Source: Bubalus kerabau
Lineage: Eukaryota > Chordata > Mammalia > Artiodactyla > Bovidae
DNA length: 64,000 nucleotides
Assembly: GCF_029407905.1 (NCBI RefSeq)
Contig: NC_073630.1
Coordinates: forward strand, 51,547,001-51,611,000
Reading direction: 5' to 3'
Shown in pieces: positions 1-11,199 of this stretch (position 1 is the first letter of the stretch; every line of letters begins with the position of its first letter). Made by a program: the position numbers and the translations under genes. The notes beneath the pieces were generated by a model that was not told where the DNA came from, made no database searches, and saw only the letters and a list, made by a program, of their open reading frames with translations.

Positions 1-1919
1 TGTATGTAAGTTTTATACATTTATACACAAATATGAATGTTGAAGCCTTTCATATATATGTATGCATTATATGTCTATGTGTGTGTGTATTTACATGTAT
101 ACTCTACATTTATATACATTGAATATCTTCAATGTTTCATGACATGAAACACAATCTTAGTTTCATTCTGTGTTTGTTATTTAAGATCATATCATCTATC
201 AGTGAATAAGTTTAGTTGTTTAGTATGAACATTTTTAGTCACAAGTCTCACTATTTTGTGACTTAAATTCTCACTAAATATGATGTGACTTTTTTAAAAA
301 AGAAAATAGGAATGTTATTGGTATCCTTGTACAAAATAAACCAGAGAAATAAATACACTCACAAATCAGAACAAAACATAAGGTAATAATGGAGATGAAT
401 GTTTAAAGATGTCTAAGAGTGATGTTTAATGCAAGTTTTACATTTTTAAAAATAAATCTGAAAGACAAATTTTATGAAGGCTATAATATTAGAAGGGAAC
501 AAAACCTCTCTGCATGCTATGACACTAAGAAACAGTAATTAGTGCAGGTATTTTAAGAAAAGGCCTCCACTGGGTTAAAATTTTCTCATCAGTTTAGAAA
601 ATATTAGTGCAATTTAAAAAGACTTAAAGGTGTAATATAATCCATTCATATGCCACTAGGCAAAATGAGCTCTGAAAGAGAATTTGTAGCTCAGGAAATT
701 GTATTAATACAAAGACCTCCAAATATGTCTTCATGAATATCAAGAAGTGATGACATCTTAGAAAGAGTACAATCAGAAAGTAGAGGGTCTTAAAAGTCAT
801 GAAGACTGTGGGAAGAACTTGGAATTCTGTCATAATTATAAATTTGGGGTCAGATTGAATTATTACAAAAATTTATGAATTAGGTATATTGATCAGATTT
901 TAAATGCTAGCTCATATTCTTGCTCTTTAATTCTCATGTTGACAACTATATTCATAGTTTTCATGTTGCCTGATAGTTGTAATAAATATCAAATTATAAA
1001 GAAGCCAGCTTTTAAGGCCCAGGTTCCTGGAAGTGCATGCAGCTTACACAGTGGTTGGAGGAGTGACAGTGATGCATGATTAGCAATGGGAGGAGTTGAC
1101 AACACAAACTAGAATCACAAGCTGCTGGGACTGAATGTGAATGTAAACTCACCCTAGATCTGCCCTTTTTCTCCTCAGGTTTGCTTGGTTTAATAGTACT
1201 AGTATTGTCACTGATTTGAACTTTTTGCTTTAGAAGCTTTTAATATTAATGTAATTCAAGGAAAACTTCTGATCATGTTAAAGACTTGGGCTTAAGTTCA
1301 AAGCATCTGTGTATTGAAGCTTTTAGGAGATTCCCCGACCTCCCCTCTTAGAAATATAGTTTGATATCAATGGTTTGGATTGGAAAGCTGTCCTGAGAGC
1401 TATTCTTTAGGGAGTGAAATGATGAGGGTTTAAATGGAGAGAAGACATTGAGGATTTTTTGTTGTTGTTGTTTTCTGTACAGAATTTAGGGCAAGCTAGA
1501 TCCTGTACTGTGTAATTATTTTCATTTTTAAACAACTGAACATCAATACTGTTGACTTCCTGAGAGGTCGTTTTTGCTAGATGATGTGTGGGTGCTTCAA
1601 AAATATATCTTTTATTTTTATAATATAGATTGTCATAGTCGACTTAATTTTGTTCAGTCCAGTGGGATGCAATTACAACATATCATAAATGAATTTATGA
1701 ATAAGAGAAATAAAAAATCCTAAAAAACTAAACCAATAAAGTCCAGACATAATAAGTGAACAGATCATCTGTAATAGAAAAATAAAAATTTATCCTATTT
1801 CTCAGTGTCAGAGTAAACATAATTTCTTTTGAAAGAACTTTCCTGATTTTTTTAAATAATGCTGGGAACTTTCCTAATCATACTAGTCAGTGTACTTTAT
1901 TTTAATTATGTGCTTCATA
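1..1919. other. AT-rich non-coding DNA, nothing recognised
   Basis: No repeat family, exon or RNA gene could be recognised. There is a short TG/TA-rich patch near 50-105 and a (GTT)n run near 1460. Open frames here are short and have no recognisable domain. Confidence 0.6.
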
Positions 1920-2056
1920 CATATTTTCCCTTTTAGATTTTGAGGTTTATGAAGACAAAGACTGTTTCTATATAACCTTGGGATAACATTATCCTCATAG
2001 GGACTAAAATAGATATTTTGACATAATAAATTCTCAGTAAATACTTCTTGAATGAA
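1920..2056 (+). repeat. L2 LINE 3' end relic
   Basis: The stretch carries the degenerate L2 3' signature. A 'tttagattttgaggtttatgaag' type start is followed by an 'aataaattctcagtaaatacttcttgaatgaa' type end, which resembles the L2 consensus of growing-interval ATAAAT and TTGAATGAA blocks. It is heavily diverged, so the boundaries are approximate. Confidence 0.5.
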
Positions 2057-3317
2057 AGGATGCTAAACAAATGATCACTAATTGTACAACCAAATAGCAA
2101 TAGGACAAAAGAGCTACAGAATCCCAGAGTTCCAACTAAGATGACTCAGGAATAGTCTAAGTATTGAAGGAGCTGATGATACTGTAATTTGATCAGATGT
2201 TATGTTCATCTTGCTAGGAGAAAGACTGTAAAAACAGAAGACAGTAGTCAGGCCAGGTAAAATAAAAAAAAATGCAATTCCAAATACCAAAGATGGAAGT
2301 GCTAAGCTGAGTGGTGTACTGTTTGTTGGGTTGGCATGACTGTTTGGCCACAAACCAGGTTTGTTGAGTGAGAAGGCTGCATCAGGCTATAAGAATTTAG
2401 CATTCTGACATTTGAATCATAGAATCAACTCCTGTGGTCAGTTAATCAATACACCTGATAATTTGGATCCCTACATTCTTTCTTTGTACAGAGAAAATAT
2501 GCTGATTAGATTGGTGCAAATGTCCATTTCATTTGATATTTTGATTTTGTCTCTAATTTCATAAATTGAGATTCCTGATTTTTTTTCAGTTTTATGAGTT
2601 TTGTTAAAATGACATACCCCTGAAAGATGAATACCAACAAAATCAAATTCCTAACTTGCAGGACTGAGACTCTAAGTTCCTGAGGCTTCCTGCTCTCACC
2701 TGTAATATGAGATGGTGTCACTAAACCTTACCTATGATCACTGTGACATTACACACAAAACTATCACAACCTTTCTCTTAGAGGAATTTGATGCTCCTTG
2801 TGACCAAACTGTGGCTTTGTGTTATGATGGGATTAAAGTCCACCTCTAGTCTCAACCACATGCAAAGCATCAAGATGCAAAATCATCAGATCACACAGAT
2901 AGCTCTAGGAAACTGAAACTACTATTTCAGAAAATGAGTAGATTTGATGAATGTCAGTGAAATTAAGACATTTGACTTTTGTTTGTCCAAACTGGAGGAA
3001 CTTGAAATTTTCAGTAGAGAAGAAGGCTTAAAACATTTTTAAGATATTTCAGACACTTATTTTTTTTAAGTTGCACAGACCCAGACAAATACCAAACTTT
3101 GGAACAAATAAAAGTAGCTTTAGTCTATTAAGTCTTGTAAACTCCACTTTTTATCAAAAGGGTGATGTATTCAAATATAATAATGATAGATTTCTATGTA
3201 CAGATGGGGAAATATCTTGAGTACATTTTTTCTGTTGATTTTCTTTTTCCCATTTGGTTTTGTCCTTAGGCAATGACTAATTTCTTGAAAGAGGGTCTGT
3301 AAGAATAATGTTGACCT
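2057..3317. other. Non-coding DNA, nothing recognised
   Basis: I see no repeat family I can name and no coding signal. Base composition is AT-rich like the rest of the window. Confidence 0.55.
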
Positions 3318-3329
3318 AATCATCATTTC

Positions 3330-3609
3330 CAGAGAAGGCAATGGCACCCCACTCCAGTACTCTTGCCTGGAAAATCCCATGGACGGAGGATCCTGGTAGG
3401 CTGCAGTCCATGGGGTCACTAAGAGTCAGACATGACTGAGCGGCTTCACTTTCACTTTTCACTTTTCACTTTCATGCGTTGGAGAAGGAAATGGCAACCC
3501 ACTACAGTATTCTTGCCTGGAGAATCCCAGGGATGGGGGAGCCTGGTGCGTTGCTGTCTATGGGGTCGCACAGAGTCGGACATGACTGAAGCGACTTAGC
3601 AGCAGCAGC
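3330..3609 (+). mobile_element. BovA2 dimeric SINE with target-site duplication
   Basis: Two BovA units lie in tandem. The first starts with the 'gagaaggcaatggcacccc' block, and the second starts after the CACTTTTCACTTTCATGC linker near 3480. The element ends in a (GCA)n tail at 3600-3609. It is flanked by the 12-bp direct repeat aatcatcatttc at 3318-3329 and 3610-3621, which marks it as an L1- or BovB-mobilised retroposon. The copy is full length and little diverged. BovA units are known to be derived from the 3' end of BovB and are ruminant-specific. Confidence 0.93.
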
Positions 3610-3621
3610 AATCATCATTTC

Positions 3622-4550
3622 TGTTCTGCAAATTGAACAAGGTGAGTTACTATTTCCTCTTGCAAGAGAGACTTAACCTTGTATATTATAATGGGTTGCT
3701 TTCATTAGTAGAAGCTTCAGTCTTATGTTGTTTGTGGAATACTGATGATTCATTTCATTTTTCATAGTGAATACCTTTTGAAATTGTATCTTAGGTGTTT
3801 CCTGGCATTGCTGCTAGATATTTAAGTAGGGCTTATTGACCTGGCACCTGTGTGTTTTGCAAAGCGTGGAAGCAGGTGAAGAGGCAAATGAAATGGAGGC
3901 ATATTTTAGATGATAACACCTCGTCCCCAAATGAACTGATTTAGAGGCCAATAACTATTCAATGATAAAATAGGTGATTAGGTGAGCCAATTCAGTACTT
4001 AGAAGATTGGAATGACTAGTTTGTTTCCTAATGGATCTGGCTAAACAGATATTTGATGAACTAAGATTCAAAATTACACAACTGATTAACACTTACGTCT
4101 TTTTGTGTGGGGACTGTCATAAGATTGTTGAGACAGGATTGACAACACAGAACTGGCAGTTATGAAGTTCACATGAAATGTGCTTCTCTTGCCATGTTAA
4201 CTTGTTCCTAGGCTGCTGAGCATATGCCAGGCTGTGAGCTGGCCACTTCTCATCCCCATAGTTGGCCAGTGGGTCTCCTCCTGTGTTTTATCAGGTAAAT
4301 TGCTTATCTCCATTTCAGTAAGGCTTTTTATCTTGTACTTTTGTTTGGCGCATATCCCTCCATTTCTTCATTTTGCTTGACTCTCTGTTCATTAAATGAA
4401 ATGGCTACCTCTCCCAGTCTTGAACGAGTAGTAGCTGTATAGGGAAGGATTCATATTGTTCAACCATTCCCTAGCTCTTGGTTGTTTTTCAAACCTTTGT
4501 GATTTTCCAAGCAACCTATTTTATTTGTAATAGCTCACAGTAGTTGAGAG
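3622..4550. other. Non-coding DNA, nothing recognised
   Basis: No named repeat and no coding signal were recognised between the BovA2 and the repeat-like tract that follows. Confidence 0.5.
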
Positions 4551-5830
4551 TGTACCAAGACAAGCCAGGGTCCAAAAAGAAGGACTTCAGTGAGCACCCA
4601 GATTCAGGCTGTTGGAAGCCAGTCCTTTAGGAAGTAATTTTTAAAGAACTCAGTTACACGGTCCTGTGTAGGACCATAAGGATAGGCCCTACTGTCCTGC
4701 AGAGCCAGGCAATCTGGAGGTGTCCCCTGGCAGCAAATCTAAAATTCAGGGTGCCACACAGTAGCATAAACCCCTTTCTGGATGACTACTGAATTTGAAC
4801 AAAGCAGAAAGAGAACTCAAAGATTGCATCCACCAGCCTTAATTCCCCTGAGAACACTTCCATAAGCTCCTTAAAGCCTGACCCTGAGGTCAAAGCTCCT
4901 GTACATGCAAACAAGCCTCTTTCTCAAAAAGTGTGGGGATGTGTTTCAGCCTGCTGTCTGAGCAGCAGCTTGGAGGTGACAATCTACCAGCAGCTCTTCA
5001 GAACCAAGTGGTGAAAGGGTCTCCCTTAGGCTGCAGCTGTGAAAACTGGGTCACCATAAGTAAAAACAGGACACCAGATGCATGCAGACACTCCCCTCTG
5101 GGGGATACTGACATTCTGGAGTAAGGCAAAGGGGAAATGTAAAGATGGTACCTGCCACAAAAGGAAAAATGGAAGCTAAAAAATAAGGCTTGCCAGGGAA
5201 ATGTGTCTAGAGTTAAATAAATAAATAAATAACTTTAAAAACTTAAAGTAAAAAATATGGTGCCCACCAGACTCTGTTAGTTGAGAATATCCCAGTATAA
5301 CCCCACATCTAACTGTTTTAAAATTACCAAATAAGCTTTTTCATATGACTCTGGAACACCTTTTAAAGGCTGTTTCTGCACTGGGCCCTGGGGTGAGTGA
5401 GTTTGTTTGTGAGCCCTTTAAGAGCTGTTTCTCAATTCACCATAGCCCCACTGGTCTCATAGACATAAGCCTAGTTGGTTTTCAAAGTTAGGATAATTGA
5501 GGAAACTCATCTCTCAGGTATACATCTTAAAAGCTATGGTGCCCCATGTGGGATATGAACTTTTCATTCCACAGGGAGAAGAGACAAGTTTTGAATTCCT
5601 TCACAATTATGGGTCACCATGTGGGGCAGAAGGTTGGGAAGTAGAGTTTATGGTGAGATTGTATCTCAGCCTTTCCTACTTCTCCTTTGTCTGATGTACA
5701 AAAATGGTTCTACTAGTTTTTAGGTCTTTTTTTTAGAAGATATTGTCCCATAGATAGCTTTAGATTTGGTGTGTCCTTAAAGGAGATGAGTTCAGAATCT
5801 TCTTGTTTCACCATCTTGTTCCAGAACCCA
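4551..5830 (+). repeat. Unclassified ancient repeat-like tract
   Basis: The tract is less AT-rich than its surroundings. It resembles an old interspersed element, such as an L1 5' UTR or ERV-derived sequence, from blocks like 'gcccatgtgggatatgaac' near 5541 and the 'ccatcttgttccagaaccc' end near 5810. It includes a (AAAT)n stretch at about 5215-5233. Small frames at 4933-5124 and 5497-5694 have no recognisable domain. I cannot assign a family with confidence. Confidence 0.35.
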
Positions 5831-5929
5831 CCTCTTCTCTTTTAATATCTGTAGATTTGGAGTAGGTTATTATTGCTCATTATTTGTATTTCTTTAACCA
5901 CCAGCCACTTTCAAATTGGATATATATGT

Positions 5930-6115
5930 TAGAAAAGTATGAGCCAAATTACTTTGTCTCAGTTATGTCATCTGTAAAATACATAACACAATCCATAAAA
6001 TAGGTAGGTGATACCTACCATATACAGTTGTTCAGAGGATTAAGCAAATCAGTACACATAGAGATTGAGAATAGTTTCTGTTATATAGTAAATTCTCAGT
6101 AAATGATATCTATAA
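5930..6115 (+). repeat. MIR SINE relic
   Basis: The stretch shows the MIR core and tail pattern: 'tgtctcagttatgtcatctgtaaaat', a 'gttgttcagaggattaagcaaat' block and a 'agtaaattctcagtaaatg' end. It is diverged and lacks clear termini, as expected for a pan-mammalian relic. Confidence 0.65.
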
Positions 6116-6535
6116 CCATGAAAACAATGATAATGATAGAGATGAGAGTGATGAAATGACAGATATTTTATATAACCTTTATGTTCAGGTGTCTGCTGGG
6201 TTTTAATAATTCAAAACATTACCAGACATTTTTCATACTATATATAATTTTCAACTTTTCACTAACCAAGAAGAAAATATAGAGTCTCCAAGAAGTCTCA
6301 AATGTGACACTTCATTGAGTGTAATGCAGGTAGGCAGAGGAGACAAAAAAGTCAGGTAAGATAGCTTACCTGGCATCTGGAGAGTTGATCTAATAAAAAT
6401 AGCCCCAGGAATGTTTTTCTAAAGAGAAAATTAGGAAAGAGAATTCCCTGTTCAGTAATTAAACACGGGCACCATTTCATATAAGAATTTACTAGTTGGC
6501 TTAACAATTATTTTTGGGGAACAAAATTATTGCAT
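6116..6535. other. Non-coding DNA, nothing recognised
   Basis: No nameable repeat or gene was recognised. Confidence 0.5.
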
Positions 6536-7380
6536 CCATAGAAGTTACATTCTAGTTGGAGGAACATGACAAGCTACAAGATTTTGCAAACATGATATTT
6601 CTCATGGAGAAAAGTGGTACTGAGGAAAATAGGGATTGCCATCTTTTGTTGGGTCTTAAAGAAGGAATCACTGAGAAGAGACTAGACAACCAGATAATTG
6701 GAGGAAGGGGAAGTGAGTCACAGAACTGTCAGGAAGAGCATTCCTGGTAGAGAAAACAGCAGGTCAAACGTTCTGAGGCAGTTAAGATGTGATGACGCTT
6801 TAGGGTATTTCAGAAATAATAATAAACCAGTGTGGATAAAGCTGAATAACAAGTCTTAAAACAATAGGAGATAATGTCAGTTTATGTAGGACCTTTCATT
6901 AATTAAATGAAAAACTGCTGACAGATTTTGAGAAAAGGAAAGAAATCTTTGGAAAATGAACTCTGGTGCTATGTTAAGGATCAACTGTTAGGAAGCAGAG
7001 TAAAGACACTAGGATAAAAATCTTTAGAAATTCTAAAACCTAAGCAAAAGCTGCTAGTTGAGTGGAAGTATTGCAAAGGGATCTGATTCTGAATGTATTT
7101 AAATAAAAGTATACGTTTATGAATTGATTAAATCATATAAGGGAGAAATAAGTGCCGAGTGCTTTGGGTGGAGAAATTTCGAAGGTTGCCGTCACTTTGG
7201 GGGAAATTGAGGACAGAGCAATTTGGCTGTGATGGAGGTATGGCTGGATATTACAAAGGAACAGCAACCAAGAGAGAATGAGGTTCCAGATGCCAAATGA
7301 GAAAAATAGTTCAAGCATAAAAAAATCAACTGTGCCAAATAATGCTGTCAAGTCAAGAAATGTGTAAAATAAGTTATGAC
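6536..7380 (+). repeat. Old mammalian-wide interspersed repeat, family uncertain
   Basis: Degenerate blocks such as 'gttacattctagttggaggaac' near 6545 and 'gagcattcctggtagagaaaacagcaggtcaaac' near 6735 match a widespread mammalian repeat that I recall but cannot name securely. The 64-codon frame at 6556-6750 lies inside it and is a chance frame. Confidence 0.35.
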
Positions 7381-7833
7381 CATCTTATTAAACAACACAA
7401 AATCTCTGGTCACCTTACAAGGAGTAGTGAGATTGAAAGTCTCTTCAAAAGGGGAAGGGTCAATATAAGAATTGCTTTTCTTTTCTAGAATACCTTTTTA
7501 CAGACACTGCAGGATTATAATTTTGTCCCATCAAGGTCACTAAACTCAGAGAGAGGTCTTTGCTATTACTGGCTCAACCTGATTCTTTTTCTTGATCAGT
7601 GTGGATTCCATCAAAACATAGAAGGTCTATCAGAATCTGAGGGAGTGGAGGGCATGATTCCTTCTATGTTTTATTTTTCTGGTGAACTAGACCTAGCACT
7701 TGGACATGTTAGGAATCTAATGGATATGACTGCATTTAATAAAGCAGCATATGGCATTTGTGTGGATACATATTACCACTGCCAACACTCAGTCACCTGT
7801 TTATCAGTGTTTAAGTCATGCACATGGAGCTTG
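7381..7833. other. Non-coding DNA upstream of a solo LTR
   Basis: Nothing was recognised. A 105-codon frame that starts at 7645 runs across the LTR border at 7838, so it is not a gene. Confidence 0.5.
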
Positions 7834-7837
7834 AAGC

Positions 7838-8200
7838 TGTTGGGGGGCATGTGTAATTCCTTGGTTCTGTCTCACTGCAGCAAAAATTTGCCACCAGTGT
7901 TACAGCTTGGTTACAGCTCAGTTTTATCTGGCAAGCAAAGGAAAATATATCTTGAGGCCTGAGGCCTTGACCCTAAAGAAGAGAGGAGATCAATTTTGGC
8001 TCCTCCTTTTATATGTTTTTTTCTGCCCCCCTTTTCCCAGCCTGCTGAATGTAAATTGGGTTAGCCAGGAGGACTCTTTGTTTCACCTGAGGTTCTCACT
8101 CTGGTTCTCGGACCTTCCTTTGTTCCATTTTCACGGGCTTTTTGCTTTCTTTTAGCTACTGCTAATTTGGACTCCTATTTCCTATTCTAACTACCTAACA
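7838..8200 (-). mobile_element. Solo LTR, ERV1-like, minus strand
   Basis: On the minus strand the element begins TGTTAGG and ends CCAACA, giving the TG...CA termini of an LTR. It is flanked by the 4-bp direct repeat aagc at 7834-7837 and 8201-8204. A 4-bp duplication is typical of class I (gamma-like) ERVs. A TATAAAAGG box lies on the minus strand at 8005-8013, about 190 bp in from the 5' end. No internal ERV sequence is adjacent, so this is a solo LTR left by recombination. The family was not identified, and the class rests on duplication length only. Confidence 0.6.
8005..8013 (-). promoter_or_regulatory. TATA box of the solo LTR
   Basis: Read on the minus strand the nine bases are TATAAAAGG, a strong core-promoter match at a plausible position inside the LTR. 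Activity is not implied, and no downstream transcript can be seen. Confidence 0.5.
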
Positions 8201-8204
8201 AAGC

Positions 8205-8655
8205 TAAAACCCTGGTATCAAATTTTACATCCACCAACCTAGTATTCACTATGAATGAAAGATCATAATCATCTTCTTTAGTAACCTGTTGTTATAATCC
8301 AGCAAATTTAGCTTACATCAGAGTATCTCTGAGAGCTATTTCTAGATGTGAATTATGTTATTTAACAACTGACTTCTCAGTATCTCCATTTGGATATTAC
8401 GAGATTGCAAATGTAATGTGACCTAAATTTAACTCCTGGTTTTCTCTGCTAAGCCTACTTCTTCCAGAGTTTCCCCATTTCCATTTGATGATAATTTCAT
8501 CCTTCCAGGTAACTGCTAAATAATTGAAGTCATCACTGAATGTTTGCTTTCTCCAGTATCTCAAATTCAATTCATCAGCACATCCTGTTTTCTTGACCTT
8601 TAAGTTATATCCAAATTCAGTGACTTTCAACTACTTCCACTGGCAATATCCTGCT
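8205..8655. other. Non-coding DNA, nothing recognised
   Basis: The stretch between the LTR and the L2 relic has no nameable repeat or coding signal. Confidence 0.45.
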
Positions 8656-9180
8656 TGAGTCACCATCAATTCTAATCTCAATTTTATTGCAGTAGCTTCC
8701 TAATTGGCTTTATGTTTCTATGCTTGTTCCACACCTACATGCTATTATGCAGAAAGCAGTCAAAGGAATCTTGTAAATCTGAGGACCTCACACCTCCAAT
8801 CTGAATCCTCCCCCCACAATGGTTCCCAAATTATCTCAAAGTTCAGCAAATACTTACTTTACCCTTCTTCCTTGCCCTCCTTAATTCTACAGCCTAATCT
8901 TCAGTATTATCATTCACTCACTGTGTTCTGGCCAACTGCCCTCCTTGTTCTACTTTTTCTATTATGCATTAGTTCAATTCAGTTTAGCTTATTATAAAAT
9001 GCTATGTAATTCATGGATTTATTTTATTATTATTTGTAAACTTTTGTAGTCCTTTTCTAGAATTTAAGCTTCATGAGAGATTAAAAAAATAATCCTTGTC
9101 AGCTTTATTCAGTGAAGAATGAAAGGTGCCTTGATCTCTCTGGCATCTAGAAGGAGCTTAGTGAATATTTGTTGAATAAG
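8656..9180 (+). repeat. L2 LINE 3' region relic
   Basis: Degenerate L2 blocks occur in order: 'cttcctaattggc' near 8697, 'gcagaaagcagtcaaaggaatct' near 8750, the 'cactgtgttctggccaactgccctcc' block near 8918, and the terminal 'gaatatttgttgaataa' at about 9160-9180. The 97-codon frame at 8704-8997 falls within it and is not a gene. Confidence 0.65.
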
Positions 9181-9214
9181 TTGAATAAATTATTATTTTG
9201 TTACTAAGATATGT

Positions 9215-9315
9215 TATTATTTTGCCATTTTGTAGATAAGGAAGTATAGTTACAAAGAGCTTTAAAGTGTTTACATTAATATTAATAGTAAGTAACTGAG
9301 TCTGAATCAGAATAT
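9215..9315 (-). repeat. MIR SINE relic, minus strand
   Basis: The string 'ccattttgtagataaggaag' followed by 'agtaagtaactgagtctgaatcag' is the reverse complement of the MIR core (oldest, pan-mammalian layer). Confidence 0.55.
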
Positions 9316-9357
9316 AAAAATACTACTTCTAGAATCAACAATTATGTATTCCCATAC

Positions 9358-9787
9358 TGTTACTGAGTCCAAGCTGGCTCTGCTAGCCTCAGGATAAGTC
9401 AATGAGACAATGAGATGAGGTGTTGGGACTGGAAGGGACTTTATTTGGGAGCTACCTGACCGAGAAGATGGCAGACTAGCACCTCAAAATAACCAACTTG
9501 TAGGTGTCTGGTTGCCCAGTTCTTTCATGGATCAGAGATGGAGGGGAGGTGAGGAAATGAAGTAAAAAGACTATGCAATCCTTGCAAATGTCCCCTAGAA
9601 TGGCACGCCTCAGGCAGGGGAATTTATTCATTTTACTTCCTTACAGTCCTTCACAGGTGGGTAGCTCAGGTTATCTCCTTGAGGCAGGCCATTATGTATG
9701 CCTACAACAACAAAAAGTGGCAGGATGAGGGTTAAAGTCACAGAAGAAGATCCAGAAGAAATTCATAATTAACACTTCTTGGTAACA
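9358..9787 (-). mobile_element. Solo LTR, ERV1-like, minus strand
   Basis: On the minus strand it starts TGTTACC and ends GTAACA, so the termini are TG...CA with a 6-bp inverted repeat. The 4-bp duplication atac flanks it at 9354-9357 and 9788-9791. A minus-strand AATAAA lies near 9436-9441, close to the 3' end, where an LTR poly(A) signal is expected. At 430 bp it is a complete LTR with no internal region. It does not resemble the LTR at 7838-8200. Confidence 0.6.
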
Positions 9788-9814
9788 ATACTGCAACTCT
9801 CTGTATATGAATAT

Positions 9815-9995
9815 GAGAAAAGTATTTATTTTGAAATTAAAAAGTATAAGGTAACTTCATGTAAATAGATACAAAGAGACTTCCTTGTCATGTTGTTAAG
9901 TTTAAAAAATTGCAGAACAAATTCTATAGCATGATATTATATTAAAAATTCATGAGCATATACATATATATACTTTCATATGCACATACATATTT
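9815..9995 (+). repeat. L1M-type 3' end relic
   Basis: The pattern 'agagacttccttgtcatgttgttaagtttaaaaaattgcagaac' followed by AT-rich 'catatacatatatatac' resembles the 3' end of old mammalian L1 copies. It is related to the tracts at 38779-38920 and 39420-39770. Confidence 0.45.
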
Positions 9996-10968
9996 GTTGT
10001 CTAATGTTATTCACTTCCTTTCTCATGAATATGTACAAATAGAAAATTGCTCTCAAAGTAGGTATAATATGGGAAAGGGGGATTTTTAAAATAATCTTTC
10101 TTATTTTTAAATATTTTGCAACCAGCACTTGTTACATTATAATTTAAATAATTGAAAAATAACCTGTATAGCAGTAGAATTCCCATAAATACTAAACATA
10201 AGTTCATTTAAAAATCAACTTCCCTTTTCCTCAGTGGATTTCATAACATTTTTGTTTACTTCAAAACTGAAATACATCCTTTAGGATGGTAATTGGATTC
10301 AATAATCTGGCCCTCTATGGGAGTGAGGATGCTGCGGGAATCTTTATTACTGCTTATGTATATCATTACATTTCAGTTTCACAGTATTTTGTTCACTAAT
10401 ATTCCCAAAATCCTGTGAAAGATGCTGACAATGTTTCTTTCTTTCAGATGTGATTTAGTTTGAGTAATTCTACATTTAATCCCCTCACTTCCCCAAGTAG
10501 GGCCTTATAAACTCATGGGGTGCTCCCAACAGTAGAAGTAATCTCCAATAAAGGATGGCCAGGAAGGAGCACATTTGAATTCTTTATAGGTGATAATTTT
10601 TTGATAAATCCTTGAGGGCACATGTTCCTTATTGAGAATAGCTATTCTGTTTTGTTAAATAATAGAAAAATTAACATGCTCCTAATTTATCCATCCTCAA
10701 ATATGGAACTAATTGTAATTTTATATAATTTATAATGTAAGATACTATCTTTACAAGTTTTGGTTGAACCAGCTTCCTATATGCATAATAACTAATTGAT
10801 GGCCTTCAGATACATTTGTGAAATTCATAAATTTTAATCATAAATTCAGATTTTAATCGTTAGGAGTGGAAAACAAGGAAAAAAAACCAATCATTTTCTT
10901 TTCTAAAATGAATCATTTTTTCTTCTTACTGATTCTGTTCATATTTGTTGACATATATGTACATATGT
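9996..10968. other. AT-rich non-coding DNA, nothing recognised
   Basis: No named repeat, exon or RNA gene was recognised. Confidence 0.5.
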
Positions 10969-11199
10969 TGGATTTCCCAGGTGGATCAGTGGATAAAAAC
11001 CTGCCTGCAATGCAGGAGACACTAGAGATATTGGTTCAATTCCTGGGTCAGGAATATACCCTGGAGGGGGTCACAGCAACCCACTCCAGTATTCTTGCCT
11101 GGAGAATCCCACGGACAGAGGAGCTTGGCAGGCTACAGTTCACAGGGTTGCAAAAGTCGAGCATGACTGAAGCTATTGACCATGGCATAGCACACAGCA
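10969..11199 (+). mobile_element. Bov-tA SINE, diverged
   Basis: The tRNA-Glu-like head 'ggatttcccaggtggatcag' has a recognisable A box, and a B-box-like 'ggttcaattcc' lies at about 11033. The BovA body follows ('cccactccagtattcttgcctgg', 11080-11102). The copy is visibly decayed, for example in the 'gagcatgactgaagc' end. The flanks share acatatgt/acatgtat-type sequence, an imperfect target duplication. The 122-codon frame at 10866-11234 is mostly this SINE. Confidence 0.88.

Noticed and set aside
3332..3609. Recurring ~120-bp units as a CRISPR-like or satellite array
   Set aside because: They are BovA SINE units, dispersed in both orientations and flanked by different target duplications, with no spacer regularity.
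7645..8155. Two overlapping plus-strand frames of 105 and 82 codons as genes
   Set aside because: They run antisense through a solo LTR, have no domain, and cross the LTR border.
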